Shown here: piece by piece, positions 48,776-59,097 of the stretch
Numbering within the stretch: the first letter of the stretch is position 1
How the letters are laid out: the number at the start of each line of letters is the position of its first letter
NCBI RefSeq assembly: GCF_022810405.1
Contig: NZ_JALGQE010000011.1
Location: 1 to 64,000 of the forward strand
DNA: 64,000 nt
DNA from: Rhodococcus sp. ARC_M5
GTDB taxonomy: Bacteria; Actinomycetota; Actinomycetes; Mycobacteriales; Mycobacteriaceae
Direction: 5' to 3'
The notes under the pieces: model-generated
What the model saw: the letters and a program-made list of their open reading frames with translations, nothing else
Database searches by the model: none
What the model was told of the DNA's origin: nothing
Translations under genes and position numbers: made by a program

Positions 48776-51700
48776 CGGTGTGCTCCTGATGCGAGAGTTC
48801 CGAGAAAGTGATCCGCCACTGTGGACGCGGTGAGGTCCTCCGAGAGAGCGAGGTGGTGAACGGACAGCTCCGCGGACCATCCGGCGCTGTCGTCTCGTGC
48901 TACGTGGATGCGAACCAAGGGGCCGGTGTCGACGTCGATCGTGGGCAGGACGTCCGCAGCTCTCTCTACCCCTGCCACGTGCACGACGGTCTCGAGGTTC
49001 ACCGCGTCGAGATGTATCTCGAAGGCCTTCCACAATCTACGGCGTGACCGGTCGATGCGGGTGCGCAATGCCGGGAAAGTCTCCATCAACGCTGTTGTCG
49101 CCCTGCGGACTTCCGCATCGAGGTCGGTCGCAGCCAGATCGTCGGGGGAGGGGATGTGGGCCCGCACCGTATCGATGCGGTCGTCGATGTCCAGTCCCGA
49201 TTTCACCGCGGCCCTGGCCAGGTCAGGCAGGGGAACAGGGATGTCTGCGCGCGAAATATTCTCGCGTGCAGTCGTTGTCGTCTCCTCATCGCGGAGGGAG
49301 GCCTCGGCGAGCGCTGCGACCGTGCGCAGATCGAAGATCTGCATCTCGGTGATCCGCCTGCCGCGTCTGCGTGCGAGGGTGACGGTGCGTATGGCACTGA
49401 TGCTGTCGCCGCCGATTCGAAAGAAATCGTCGTCGATTCCGATGGCGGCGGCCTTGAGTCCGAGCGCTTCGGCGATGGCCCCACGAATTGCGACCTCGCC
49501 GTCGCTCGTCGGTACCCGATCCTTCGACGCGGAGTCACGAAAGTCGATGGAAGGAAGGCCTTTACGGTCGAGTTTCCCGCTCGACGTCAGAGGGATCTCG
49601 TCCAGGATCGCTGTACGGGCCGGAACCCATGACGCGGGAAGGATCCGTGTGACCGTGGCGCGAACATCGCTTTCGAGCAGAGTTCTTCCGGATTCCGGGA
49701 CGACGTATCCGACGAGTCGTGGACCGGCCGGCGTGACCTGTACGGCGGCGGCACCCGACCGGACACCGGGATGGGTGAGCAGAGCTGCCTCCACCTCGGC
49801 CAGTTCGATGCGTTGGCCCGCCAGCTTGATCTGGCCGTCGGTGCGGCCGAGATACTCGATACTGCCGTCGCGTCGTTGCCGCGCGCGGTCGCCGGAGTGG
49901 TAGAGACGAGCCCCGGGAACGTCGGCACGGGGGTCGGCCACGAATCTGCTCGCGGTCAGTGCGGAGTTGTGTCGGTAACCGCGGGCCAGTTGTGCTCCAC
50001 CGAGATAGAGGTCTCCTTCGGCGCCGGGCAATACCTCGGTGAGAGTGTGATCGAGTATGCGGCAGTGGGTGTTCCACACCGGCATGCCGATCGCCACGGC
50101 GAGGCCTGCGACCGGGCCGTGCGCCGAGACGTTCTCGGCGGTCACGTCGATGGCGGCTTCGGTTGGCCCGTACAGATTCAGCAGGGTGGCCCGCGGAAAG
50201 ACAGTGGCCACCGACTGTGCGTGTTGCGATAACAACGGCTCGCCGCTGCAGACGATCAGCCGCAGCGCTCTGGCGTCGAGGACTGGGTTCACAGGTTCGG
50301 ACGTTGCTGCGGTGAGGAATTCACCGAGCATCGAGGGGACGAAGTGGACGATGCTCACGTCGTGAGTCGAGATGAGATGCGCCAGACGCCGTGGATCTCG
50401 GTGGCCACCTTCTTCCACCACGACGACCGACGTTCCGGTGACGAACGGGAGAAAGATCTCCCAGCCAGAGACGTCGAACGACGCAGGGGTCTTCTGCAGG
50501 AACACATCGGCAGCAGTGATCTCGTGATGCTCAGCGGCCCAGAGCAAGCGGTTCACGATGGCCGAATGGGAGACAGCGACGCCCTTCGGTCGTCCGGTCG
50601 ACCCGGACGTGTAGAGGACGTACGCCGGGTGGTCGCCGTGCAGCGGGCGTCGACGCTCGGCGTCCACCACAGGATGGGTCGGTAGCGCAGCCAGCAGAGT
50701 CGCAATCGATGGGTCGGCGAGGTCGATCAACGGCACATCCGAGGTCGGAAGACGTGCTGCGACATCGGCGGTGGTGAGGATCGTGGCGGCCCCGGAGTTG
50801 TCGAGCAGGTACCGAATCCGTGCTTCGGGAAGTTCGGGATCGAGGGGCACGTAGGCGGCTCCCGAGAAGGTCACGGCGAGAAGCGAGACGATCAGTTCGG
50901 GTGACCGATCGAGTGCGATGGCCACGACGTCCTCGGGTCCGTGACCGGAGTCGATGATCAGCCGTGCCAGTGCAGCTGCTTCGCCCAGGACGGAGCCGAG
51001 CTCGCGGCGACGATAGTCGAAGATCAGCGCGGCACCGTCCACCGGGGATGTGCGGGTGATGATCCTGTCGAGAGTCAGGTCCGGTTCGATGTCCCGTCGA
51101 GCACCGTCGAGTCGGGACAGTGTGGCGTGGTCCTGGGCGTCGAGCAGATCCAGTGCGTCGACCGGCAGGTCCAGCGAGGCAGGCATGCGTCGCAACACCG
51201 TTTCGATTCGCCGCATCAGTGTGTCGGCGGCGTCATCGTCGACAACATCGGTTGCGTACTCGACGATGAGTCCGATCGCCGAATCATTCTCTTGCAGAGT
51301 GATACTGACGTCGTATTTCGCCGTCCCGGTGTCGACGGGCAGCCGTTCGGTCTGCACGTCGCCGAGAGTCAACGACCCCCCGCCGTCGCGGTGCGGTTGA
51401 TGGATCACCATCACCCGAACCGGTGGCTGCTCTCGCAGCGCAGGCAGTGCAGCCACGACCTCCTCGTACGGTGCCGTCGAGTGGGCGAGCGCGTGCAACG
51501 TCTGGTCGCGGGTACGCGCGAAGAGCTCCCGCAGTGTGGGGTTTCCCCGTAGGTCCGCGCGGAGCAGAACGGTGTTCAGGTGGAAACCCACCTCGTCGTC
51601 GGGGTCACCGTCGGTATCGTCGCGGCCCGTCTTCGGGGACCGGATCGACATCGGCGACGCCGTCAGGAAGTGCTCACCCGATCCACACGCGCGGAGTGCG

Positions 51701-54700
51701 ATCGAGGTGGCCACCTGAGTGGCCATGTACATGCTCGCCCCGCACGTACGCGCCGCCGCCCGTACCGTCGCGGCGACGTCGTCGGCGACCACTCGTCGGA
51801 TCGTCCGTCCCGGCCGTGCGCCGGAGTGACGGGCGGCGCGCCAGCCCGGCACGTCCAGGACCGGCGGTAGCGGCGTCAGATGTGAGCGCCACGAGACGAT
51901 CTCGGCATCGTGATCCTCTGCGACCACCGACGGATGGAGCGTTGCCGCGCCGAGGTCCACGGGTATCCGGCCGGCATGGCGCGCTGCGTAGGCGCGTGAG
52001 AGGGTCCGAAGCAAGGCCGGCTCGGACCATTCGTCCGTGGCGATGTGATGCACGGCGAGAACGAGCGTTGCGCAATCCTTCTCGTCGTCGTGAGTGAACA
52101 CGTGGGCGCGCAGTGCAATCGACTCCGACGGATCGAATCGTTCCTGCAGCGACTGTTGGATCGCCTGCGGCACACCGGACGACGACACCACGTGAGGCCG
52201 CAGGGTGGGTACCGCACGTTCGTCGTACGGGTCGAACGTCTCGACCGTCAGTGCTCCGTCGTTCTCGACGTACAACGACCGCAGTGAACGATGACGTGCG
52301 GTGACATCGGCGAGCGCCTGCTCGAGGGCGGGTCGGTCGAGGAGACCGGTGACGCGGAACGCCAGCGGCACGGTGTACGTGCCACCATGACCACTGAGTC
52401 TGTCTGCCAACCACATTCGACGCTCGCCTGCGTTCATCGGCCGGGTGCGCTCATCGGTCTGCACTGCGCTGGCGTCGTTGTGCTCTTCGTCGGTGCACGG
52501 CGGCGTGTCCGCTGCGTCGATGTAGGCGGACAGTGCCGCGACCGTCGGGTGATCGAACACTGCCCGCACCGATATCTGCATGTTCAGATCCCGGTTGATC
52601 CGAGTGACCAGACGCATTGCGGCCAACGAGTCTCCGCCGAGGGTGAAGAAGTCGCTGTCCGGGCCCATGGAGTCCACCAGTTCTTGCGGGCCGGAATCGC
52701 GGGCGAGCAGGGCCGCGATGTGACCGGCCAACCGCAGCTGCTCATCGGTCAGCGGGCCCGAGAGTGCACCGATGACGTCCGGAGCGGGCAGGGCACGGCG
52801 ATCGACTTTACCGTTGACGGTGGTGGGGAAAGCATCGAGCACCATCAGGTGCGCGGGAATCATGTGCTGGGGGAGTACCGTCGCCAGATACGCGCGAACA
52901 CTACGAGAAAGGTTGTCCGAGTTCGTGTTCGCAACGTCCGTCGGGACCACGTAACCGCAGAGAATCGATGATGTCGCTGCGTGCACGAGTACGACGGCAG
53001 CGCGAACCTGGGGATGTGTGGCTGCGGCCGCTTCGATCTCCTCCAGTTCGACGCGCATGCCGCGGATCTTGACCTGGTTGTCCGCTCGGCCGAGAAAATC
53101 GAGTGTTCCGCCGTCCGTCCAGCGAGCACGGTCACCAGTTCGGTAGGCACGTCCGCCGACCTCGGCGGCGAAGGGGTCCGCGACGAATCTCGCTGCAGAC
53201 ATGCCCGACGCACCGACGTAGCCGCGTCCGAGCAGGTCACCCGCCGCGTAGAGCTCGCCTCCCATCCCCAGGGGGAGCGGCCGGAGGCGGTCGTCGAGCA
53301 CGTACAACCGGCAACCCGGATTCGGCCGCCCGATCGAGGTGGATATTCGATCGGATCCGCTGCCGTCGTACACCACATGGGAGACCCCGATGGTCGCCTC
53401 GGCCGGACCGTACCCGTGATAGAGGGTCCCGTTCATGCGAGCCCGGAACCGGGAGAACAGTTCCGGGGTGAGCACTTCACCGCCACACCAGACATGACGT
53501 ACCCCCGCCATTGCGTCGGTCCCGGCGCTGGTCTCGAGGAGCACGTCGAGCATGGAGGCGACGAGATACACGAACGTCACTCGTTCACGGGATATCAACT
53601 CCAACAATCGCTGCGGGTCCCGGTCTTCGCCGGGGCCCGCGACGACCACGGTTCCTCCCGAGCAGAGCGGGAGCAGGAGCTCGTTGATCGAAATATCGAA
53701 TGCGAGTGGAGCTTTGAAGAGACTGGCATCTCCCGGGCCCACTTTCAGAATGTGCTCGATCTGCCATCTCATCCGGCTCGCGATGGCCTCGTGCCGGATC
53801 ATCGCCCCTTTCGGCCGCCCCGTCGAACCCGAGGTGAAGATGACGTATGCCAGACCGGCTCCGTGACGGAGCACCCCCGACGGCGGGGTGGAAGGTCGAC
53901 TCTCGTGCTCCCATCGATCGAGAGCCACTGCTACCGACAGCACTTCCGTGTCCTCGTTCGACTCCGAGCTACCCGGTCCTCGCAGTGCCACAACGATGTT
54001 CGCATCGCGGACCACCGCACGTCTGCGGGCCTGCGGCCACTGCGGGTCGAACGGGACGAACGCCGCCCCTGCGGCGAGGACGGCCATGACGGAGACGACC
54101 ATCTCGGCGGACCGAGTCATGTCGATCGCCACGCGTGCTTCCGGTCCGACTCCCGCCGCCACCAGCGAGTGCGCGAGTTGACTCGAGCGGTGCCGCAACT
54201 CGGAGTAGGTCAGTCGGGTCGGGCCCGCTACGACGGCGGTGGCGTCGCCCGTCCGAACTGCCCAGGATTCGAACATCTCCACGACGTCCTGGTCGGCGTG
54301 GCAGTGGCCGGTCTCGTTGACGTCGGTGACGAGCATCTGCAGGTGTTGCGGAGAGGCGAGGGGCAGCGAGTCGATCGGAGCCTCCGGGGCGGTCGTCGCG
54401 GCGTCCAGAAAGACCGCCAACGCGTGCGCATGGGCCCGGATCTCTGTGCCGGCGCTCGCACCTCGTACCTCCATCGCCAGCCACGAGTCCTGGGGGTTCG
54501 CACGGTCGACAGTGCCTTCCACCACGAATTCGAGGTCCGTCACCGGACCGAGCCAGCACTGGCGCAGTCGCGCTCGATCGCCGCCGAAGGTCGTGTCGCG
54601 TTCTGCAACAAGCACATTGATGCCCGGTGCCACCAGTGAGGAGTCCCCTCGGCGCAGTCGAAGCAGCTCGGTCACCATGTCGGGTGCGACCGCGGTGTGC

Positions 54701-55590
54701 GGTCGCATCTGCGTCAGGGTCCGCTCAACGTCGGCAAGCACGTCGACGACAGTCCTGGTGCTCTTGTGCTCGAGCACGAACGGTACGACGCTGGACGTCA
54801 TCGCGATCGGAGACCCTGCCGGGGCATGACCGCCGATGGCCAGTCCGATGGATTGCGGCCCTGGAGGTCTGGTCGTTGCGGCGTACGCGCTGAGCAGACC
54901 CACGAGAGCACGACGCGGCGATGTATGTGCGCGATCGGCCAATGCGAGGACACGCTCGACGATGTTCTCCGGGAGGTCGATCGCCGCGTGGGATACCGAC
55001 AGTCCGGTGTGCTCGAGCAGGCCCTGATCGTCGGGCAGGCTCGCGATCACCGCATCCCAGTAGTCTCGGGTCCCGCGCGGCGACGCGGTGTCGGTTCGAG
55101 AACGGGCCGATCGGTCCCTGCGATCGTCGTTGTAGGCGTCGGCGACGCGTTCGGTGAGCGCAGCCACCGACTGCCCGTCGATCGCCACGTGATGGTAGGC
55201 CTGAATCCACCACAGTCGCCCGTCGTCCGCGGCGGCGACGATGTGATGATGCATCGGGCCCGTGTCCGGCGACCCGATCCTCGACCGCGCATCGGCCACC
55301 AGCGCAGCGAGCTGCGCGTCCGATCCGGTCGTCGTACGGGTTTCGATGCGCCCGGGCACTGCGGCGACGATGTCGAGATCGCCGTCCGATGACTGTGTGA
55401 GCGCCTGATCGAGATGCGGTAGCGCGGCAAGGGTGGCGCGGACCGCACGGTGGAGACGCGCGGAGTCGGTCGTCGTGGGAAGTTCGAGCCGCCACGCCAG
55501 CGCGTAGGTGCCCTCGCCGTCGTCGATCTGGGCGGCGGTCCAGACTGCTCTCTGCGCGGGGGTGATTCGAGGTGCGTCGAGCATGGTCAT
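48772..55590 (-). CDS. Siderophore NRPS, subunit 1 (C-A-T-C-A-T-partial E/C)
   Basis: A 2272-residue NRPS. Approximate domains: C (8-430, YHHVAIDG near 131), A1 (455-955, VIFTSGSTGRPKG near 580), T1 (LGGDSLAAM, ~977), C (1055-1480, VHHIATDE), A2 (1500-2010, VLYTSGSTGRPKG near 1656), T2 (IGGDSISAI, ~2051) and a ~160-residue tail like the first half of an E/C domain (SVHHLALSED). A1 pocket residues read D-I-N-Y-W-G-G-I-G, the formyl-/acetyl-hydroxyornithine code; A2 reads D-V-W-H-V-S-L-I-D, serine. It starts 25 bases after the exporter stop with GAGGAG before ATG. A loading C domain at the N-terminus is unusual for a first module. Confidence 0.9.
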   Translation of the reverse strand: MTMLDAPRITPAQRAVWTAAQIDDGEGTYALAWRLELPTTTDSARLHRAVRATLAALPHLDQALTQSSDGDLDIVAAVPGRIETRTTTGSDAQLAALVADARSRIGSPDTGPMHHHIVAAADDGRLWWIQAYHHVAIDGQSVAALTERVADAYNDDRRDRSARSRTDTASPRGTRDYWDAVIASLPDDQGLLEHTGLSVSHAAIDLPENIVERVLALADRAHTSPRRALVGLLSAYAATTRPPGPQSIGLAIGGHAPAGSPIAMTSSVVPFVLEHKSTRTVVDVLADVERTLTQMRPHTAVAPDMVTELLRLRRGDSSLVAPGINVLVAERDTTFGGDRARLRQCWLGPVTDLEFVVEGTVDRANPQDSWLAMEVRGASAGTEIRAHAHALAVFLDAATTAPEAPIDSLPLASPQHLQMLVTDVNETGHCHADQDVVEMFESWAVRTGDATAVVAGPTRLTYSELRHRSSQLAHSLVAAGVGPEARVAIDMTRSAEMVVSVMAVLAAGAAFVPFDPQWPQARRRAVVRDANIVVALRGPGSSESNEDTEVLSVAVALDRWEHESRPSTPPSGVLRHGAGLAYVIFTSGSTGRPKGAMIRHEAIASRMRWQIEHILKVGPGDASLFKAPLAFDISINELLLPLCSGGTVVVAGPGEDRDPQRLLELISRERVTFVYLVASMLDVLLETSAGTDAMAGVRHVWCGGEVLTPELFSRFRARMNGTLYHGYGPAEATIGVSHVVYDGSGSDRISTSIGRPNPGCRLYVLDDRLRPLPLGMGGELYAAGDLLGRGYVGASGMSAARFVADPFAAEVGGRAYRTGDRARWTDGGTLDFLGRADNQVKIRGMRVELEEIEAAAATHPQVRAAVVLVHAATSSILCGYVVPTDVANTNSDNLSRSVRAYLATVLPQHMIPAHLMVLDAFPTTVNGKVDRRALPAPDVIGALSGPLTDEQLRLAGHIAALLARDSGPQELVDSMGPDSDFFTLGGDSLAAMRLVTRINRDLNMQISVRAVFDHPTVAALSAYIDAADTPPCTDEEHNDASAVQTDERTRPMNAGERRMWLADRLSGHGGTYTVPLAFRVTGLLDRPALEQALADVTARHRSLRSLYVENDGALTVETFDPYDERAVPTLRPHVVSSSGVPQAIQQSLQERFDPSESIALRAHVFTHDDEKDCATLVLAVHHIATDEWSEPALLRTLSRAYAARHAGRIPVDLGAATLHPSVVAEDHDAEIVSWRSHLTPLPPVLDVPGWRAARHSGARPGRTIRRVVADDVAATVRAAARTCGASMYMATQVATSIALRACGSGEHFLTASPMSIRSPKTGRDDTDGDPDDEVGFHLNTVLLRADLRGNPTLRELFARTRDQTLHALAHSTAPYEEVVAALPALREQPPVRVMVIHQPHRDGGGSLTLGDVQTERLPVDTGTAKYDVSITLQENDSAIGLIVEYATDVVDDDAADTLMRRIETVLRRMPASLDLPVDALDLLDAQDHATLSRLDGARRDIEPDLTLDRIITRTSPVDGAALIFDYRRRELGSVLGEAAALARLIIDSGHGPEDVVAIALDRSPELIVSLLAVTFSGAAYVPLDPELPEARIRYLLDNSGAATILTTADVAARLPTSDVPLIDLADPSIATLLAALPTHPVVDAERRRPLHGDHPAYVLYTSGSTGRPKGVAVSHSAIVNRLLWAAEHHEITAADVFLQKTPASFDVSGWEIFLPFVTGTSVVVVEEGGHRDPRRLAHLISTHDVSIVHFVPSMLGEFLTAATSEPVNPVLDARALRLIVCSGEPLLSQHAQSVATVFPRATLLNLYGPTEAAIDVTAENVSAHGPVAGLAVAIGMPVWNTHCRILDHTLTEVLPGAEGDLYLGGAQLARGYRHNSALTASRFVADPRADVPGARLYHSGDRARQRRDGSIEYLGRTDGQIKLAGQRIELAEVEAALLTHPGVRSGAAAVQVTPAGPRLVGYVVPESGRTLLESDVRATVTRILPASWVPARTAILDEIPLTSSGKLDRKGLPSIDFRDSASKDRVPTSDGEVAIRGAIAEALGLKAAAIGIDDDFFRIGGDSISAIRTVTLARRRGRRITEMQIFDLRTVAALAEASLRDEETTTTARENISRADIPVPLPDLARAAVKSGLDIDDRIDTVRAHIPSPDDLAATDLDAEVRRATTALMETFPALRTRIDRSRRRLWKAFEIHLDAVNLETVVHVAGVERAADVLPTIDVDTGPLVRIHVARDDSAGWSAELSVHHLALSEDLTASTVADHFLGTLASGAHR

Positions 55591-55615
55591 CCGGGTCTCC
55601 TCGTCGTGGGTGCGT

Positions 55616-57376
55616 CTACTCGGCATCTGCTGTGCCTGCCCAGGCCGACCAGAGACGCGCATACCGGCCGTCTGCTGTCACGAGGTCGGAGTGGGTGCCG
55701 GATTCCACGACACGACCGTGCTCGAGCACCACGATCGTGTCGGCGGATGCGGCCTGCGTCAGTCGGTGTGCCACGATCACCGTGGTCCTGCCTTCGGTCG
55801 CTGCCGCTGCGGCCTCTTCGAGCATGCGAGCTCCACTGCTGCCCGCCTCCGCGGTGGCTTCGTCCAGAATCGCCACGGGAGGATCGGACAACACCAGTCT
55901 TGCCAGTGCGAGCTGCTGCCCCTGGGACGCGCTGAGCGGGTGACCGTTCTCCCCGATGCGGGTGTCGAGACCGTCCGGCAGAGCCCGGACCCAGTCGGCG
56001 GCGCGGACCCGCCCGAGGGCATCCCACAGATCGGTATCGTCCGCATCGGCGTTCGCCAACCGCAGATCGTCGGCGAGAGGACCGGCGCTGACGTGGACGT
56101 CCTGCGACAGGATCGCGACATGTCGCCGGAGACGATCGGGTCCCAGGTCTCGTAACGGCATGCCGCCCAACGTGACCGAGCCGCTGTCCGGTTCGAGGGA
56201 ACCGGCCGCGAGAAGCGCGGCCGTCGTCTTTCCGGCACCGGTCGAACCGACCACCGCCAGCGTCTGTCCCGCTGGAACGGTGATCGTGACTCCGTGCAGA
56301 ACATCACCGCCGGTGGCGTACGCGAAGGTCACGTCGGACAGCTCCACTGTGGCATCGCGCGGCTGGGCATCGGTGCCTTCCGATCGCGTCGACGCCATGT
56401 CCGCCACGCCGACCAGACGGTTGAGACTGGCACCGGCGGACTGGATGTCGTCGAACAGGAACAGCACCGTGCCGAGCGGATTGAACAGGCGGTGGAACAT
56501 CAGCGTTGCGGCGGTGACCGCGCCGAGAGATACCGAATCGCCTCGCACCAAGAAGAATCCGGTGCACAAGATGATGGTCAGGCCCACCAGTTCGGCGCGG
56601 TTCTCCTTACCGACGAAACGGGTCAGCAGCGTGAACGTCGCGATCGAGAAGTCTCTGGCTCGTTCGGACTCCGTCTCCACCGTCGCGATGGCGTCGTCCT
56701 CGCGCCTGTACGCACGCACCGTCCGAGCACCTTGGATGTTGCTGATCAGTGCCTGTGAGCGATCACCCATCGCGGCCCGTTCGGCGGCATAGAGAGGACC
56801 GCTGCGCGGTAGATACCAGCGAAGTGCAATGACGTACAACGGCAATGCCAAACAACCGGCAATGCCGAGACGCCAGTCGATGCCGTACATCGTGACCACC
56901 GACACTGCAATCAGCAGCGCCGCGTTCACGACGGCGGGCAGGACCCCGGTGACGGCGCGAGTCACTTGGGAGACGTCATCGCTGATCCGCGAGAGCACAT
57001 CTCCGCGACCTGCCCGTTCCACCGTTCGGGTGGGAAGGGTGAGAACCCGACCGACCACGTGTTCGCGAAGATCCGCAACCACGCCCTCGCCCAGTTTCGC
57101 CACGAGGTAGGCCATCAGTCCGGCGAACACCCCGTTGACGATCGCAGCGATCATCACCAGAACCACCACCATCACGATCCGGCCGGCCGGCGCGCCCGCG
57201 ACCACCTCGTCGACGAGGCGACCGAGAATCACAATCGGGGCCAGAGCCGATACGGCAGAGACGATGCCGACAAGGGGAGTGACCGTGACGAGTCCGGGCC
57301 GGGTCGCGAGTTGCCCTCGCAGCCACGACCACGATCGTCCGGCCTGTGCGATGGGCAGACGGGTGTCCTCGGTCAT
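55616..57376 (-). CDS. ABC exporter subunit with intact ATP site
   Basis: A 586-residue half-transporter: six membrane helices (~25-310) then an ATPase domain. Walker A GSTGAGKT (377-384) and Walker B VAILDEAT (501-508) are canonical. The signature reads LSASQGQQ (481-488) instead of LSGGQ. It overlaps the neighbouring exporter gene by ATGA, and the two should form a heterodimer. Being between the formyltransferase and NRPS genes, it most likely exports the finished siderophore. Confidence 0.9.
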   Translation of the reverse strand: MTEDTRLPIAQAGRSWSWLRGQLATRPGLVTVTPLVGIVSAVSALAPIVILGRLVDEVVAGAPAGRIVMVVVLVMIAAIVNGVFAGLMAYLVAKLGEGVVADLREHVVGRVLTLPTRTVERAGRGDVLSRISDDVSQVTRAVTGVLPAVVNAALLIAVSVVTMYGIDWRLGIAGCLALPLYVIALRWYLPRSGPLYAAERAAMGDRSQALISNIQGARTVRAYRREDDAIATVETESERARDFSIATFTLLTRFVGKENRAELVGLTIILCTGFFLVRGDSVSLGAVTAATLMFHRLFNPLGTVLFLFDDIQSAGASLNRLVGVADMASTRSEGTDAQPRDATVELSDVTFAYATGGDVLHGVTITVPAGQTLAVVGSTGAGKTTAALLAAGSLEPDSGSVTLGGMPLRDLGPDRLRRHVAILSQDVHVSAGPLADDLRLANADADDTDLWDALGRVRAADWVRALPDGLDTRIGENGHPLSASQGQQLALARLVLSDPPVAILDEATAEAGSSGARMLEEAAAAATEGRTTVIVAHRLTQAASADTIVVLEHGRVVESGTHSDLVTADGRYARLWSAWAGTADAE

Positions 57377-59097
57377 CGCAGCACAGCCTCGGCGTAGTCG
57401 TCGGCCCGTTCGAGAAGAACGGAATGGGGCGCGTCCGCCGCAATTCGGCCGTCGCGTAGCACCACGACCCGATGGGCGACGGACAACAATGCGGGACTGC
57501 TGGTCACGATGATCGTCGTCTTCGGGGTCTGCACGGCGGGCCCGTGACGAAGCGTCGCGATGCCCCGAGCGACGGCGTGTTCGGTCACCGAGTCCACCGC
57601 CGTCGTCGGCTCGTGCAACACCAGCACGGCAGACTCCGCGAACAGGGCCCGAGCCAGAGCGATTCGTTGTCGTTGCCCCCCGGACAGATTCGCGCCACGC
57701 TCGGTCAATCGCTGTTCGAGTCCGTCTGCATGGGTTGCGACTATCTGGTCTGCACCCGAGGCTCGGAGTGCTTCAGCGAGGCTGTGGTCCGTATGCCCAC
57801 GTCCAGCGGTGATGTTGTTCTTCACGGTGTCTGCGAACAAGTCCGAGACGTGCGGCTCGACCACGATCGACCTCCGAACCTCGGAGAGCTCGATGTCCTG
57901 GGTGGGGGTGCCGGCGAGCAGAACGTCGCCGGCGATGTCCGCGGGCGATACTTGGCCGGACAGGACCGCCACGATCGACTCCGCATCCTCGGGCCCGTAG
58001 GCCAGAATTGCCACGATCTCCCCCGAAGCGATATGGAGGTCGAGCCCCTGCAGGGACCGGTGCGCAACACCGCGAAAGGCGAGATCGAGCCGCTGTCCAG
58101 TGACGCGCTCGGTGCCGTGGTTCAGAATTCGCTCTGCTCCGAGTACCAGGGCAACGCGATCGGCGGACGCCCGTGCGCGGGCGATGATCGCGGGGGTCGA
58201 GGACAGCACACCCAGCGGCTCGATGAGGAACTGCGCCAGACCAACGACGGCAATCAATTCGCCCACGGAAATTCGTCCGGTGAGAGCGAAGTAGCCGGCA
58301 AGCCCGGCGACGGTCGCCGCAACCACCGCGCTGACACCGGTGGTGATCCCCAGTTGTGTCGCCAGCGATCGCGCCGTGAGCAGTGCTGCCCGAAGGGCTT
58401 TCGTGCTCGCACGCCGGTAGCGCGTCGCCGCTTCGGTTTCCGCACCGATACCTTCGATCGATCGATGCCCACTGACCAGGTCGGTGGCGAGTGCGGTCGC
58501 CTCGGCGACCGTCCGCTGTTGTTCGGCCGCGCGCCGCGTCACGCGCGGTGCCACGAGCTGAAGAACGGCGACGAAGACCGGGGTGCCGACGAAGATGGCC
58601 AGCCCCAGCGGGACGTCGATGACCATCAGCGCAACGGCGGTGGCGATGACCGCTGTCGCTGCGGCGGCAATGCGCGGGAACAGATCCAGGAACCACGCCG
58701 ACTGTTCGGCATCGGTACTGGAGATGGTCAGTAACTCACCACCCCGCAGAGTGGTGTCCAGGCCCCTCGGGTCGAGAATTCGACCGGTGACCTCCATTCG
58801 GATGCGATGTGCCTCATGCTGTAGGGCAACGTTCAGGAACCGCATTCCGAACTGGTAAGCCGTTGTCAGACAAACAAACAACGCTGCGAGTCCGAGGATG
58901 GACACGACGAACCATGGGACGTCGCCCGAGGTGATCGCCGAGTCGATGATCCACCCCAGGGTGATCGGAACTGCAGTCTCGGCCAGTTGGTGGATGCAGA
59001 TCAGTACGGTTCCGATGCTCACTCGGCGCACGTTGCGCGTCAGTGTTCGACGGACGATGCGCACGCCGGTCATGGTGTCCTCCATGTCGGCTCTCAT
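57373..59097 (-). CDS. ABC exporter subunit with degenerate ATP site
   Basis: A 574-residue half-transporter, six membrane helices then an ATPase domain. Walker A is lost: the position reads AYGPEDAES (366-374) without the Lys. Walker B reads LVLHEPT with His495 for Asp. The signature LSGGQ (471-475) is intact. Paired with the other subunit, its LSGGQ completes one good ATP site while the second is non-catalytic, as in known asymmetric exporters. ATG 59097 is chosen for the ATGA overlap with the formyltransferase stop; 59085 and 59073 are possible. Confidence 0.9.
   Translation of the reverse strand: MRADMEDTMTGVRIVRRTLTRNVRRVSIGTVLICIHQLAETAVPITLGWIIDSAITSGDVPWFVVSILGLAALFVCLTTAYQFGMRFLNVALQHEAHRIRMEVTGRILDPRGLDTTLRGGELLTISSTDAEQSAWFLDLFPRIAAAATAVIATAVALMVIDVPLGLAIFVGTPVFVAVLQLVAPRVTRRAAEQQRTVAEATALATDLVSGHRSIEGIGAETEAATRYRRASTKALRAALLTARSLATQLGITTGVSAVVAATVAGLAGYFALTGRISVGELIAVVGLAQFLIEPLGVLSSTPAIIARARASADRVALVLGAERILNHGTERVTGQRLDLAFRGVAHRSLQGLDLHIASGEIVAILAYGPEDAESIVAVLSGQVSPADIAGDVLLAGTPTQDIELSEVRRSIVVEPHVSDLFADTVKNNITAGRGHTDHSLAEALRASGADQIVATHADGLEQRLTERGANLSGGQRQRIALARALFAESAVLVLHEPTTAVDSVTEHAVARGIATLRHGPAVQTPKTTIIVTSSPALLSVAHRVVVLRDGRIAADAPHSVLLERADDYAEAVLR

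Noticed and set aside
43916..54639. Long + strand frames opposite the NRPS genes (for example 43916-45457 and 52981-54639)
   Set aside because: Arg/His/Gln-rich composition typical of antisense frames; the NRPS domains on the minus strand are continuous and complete.
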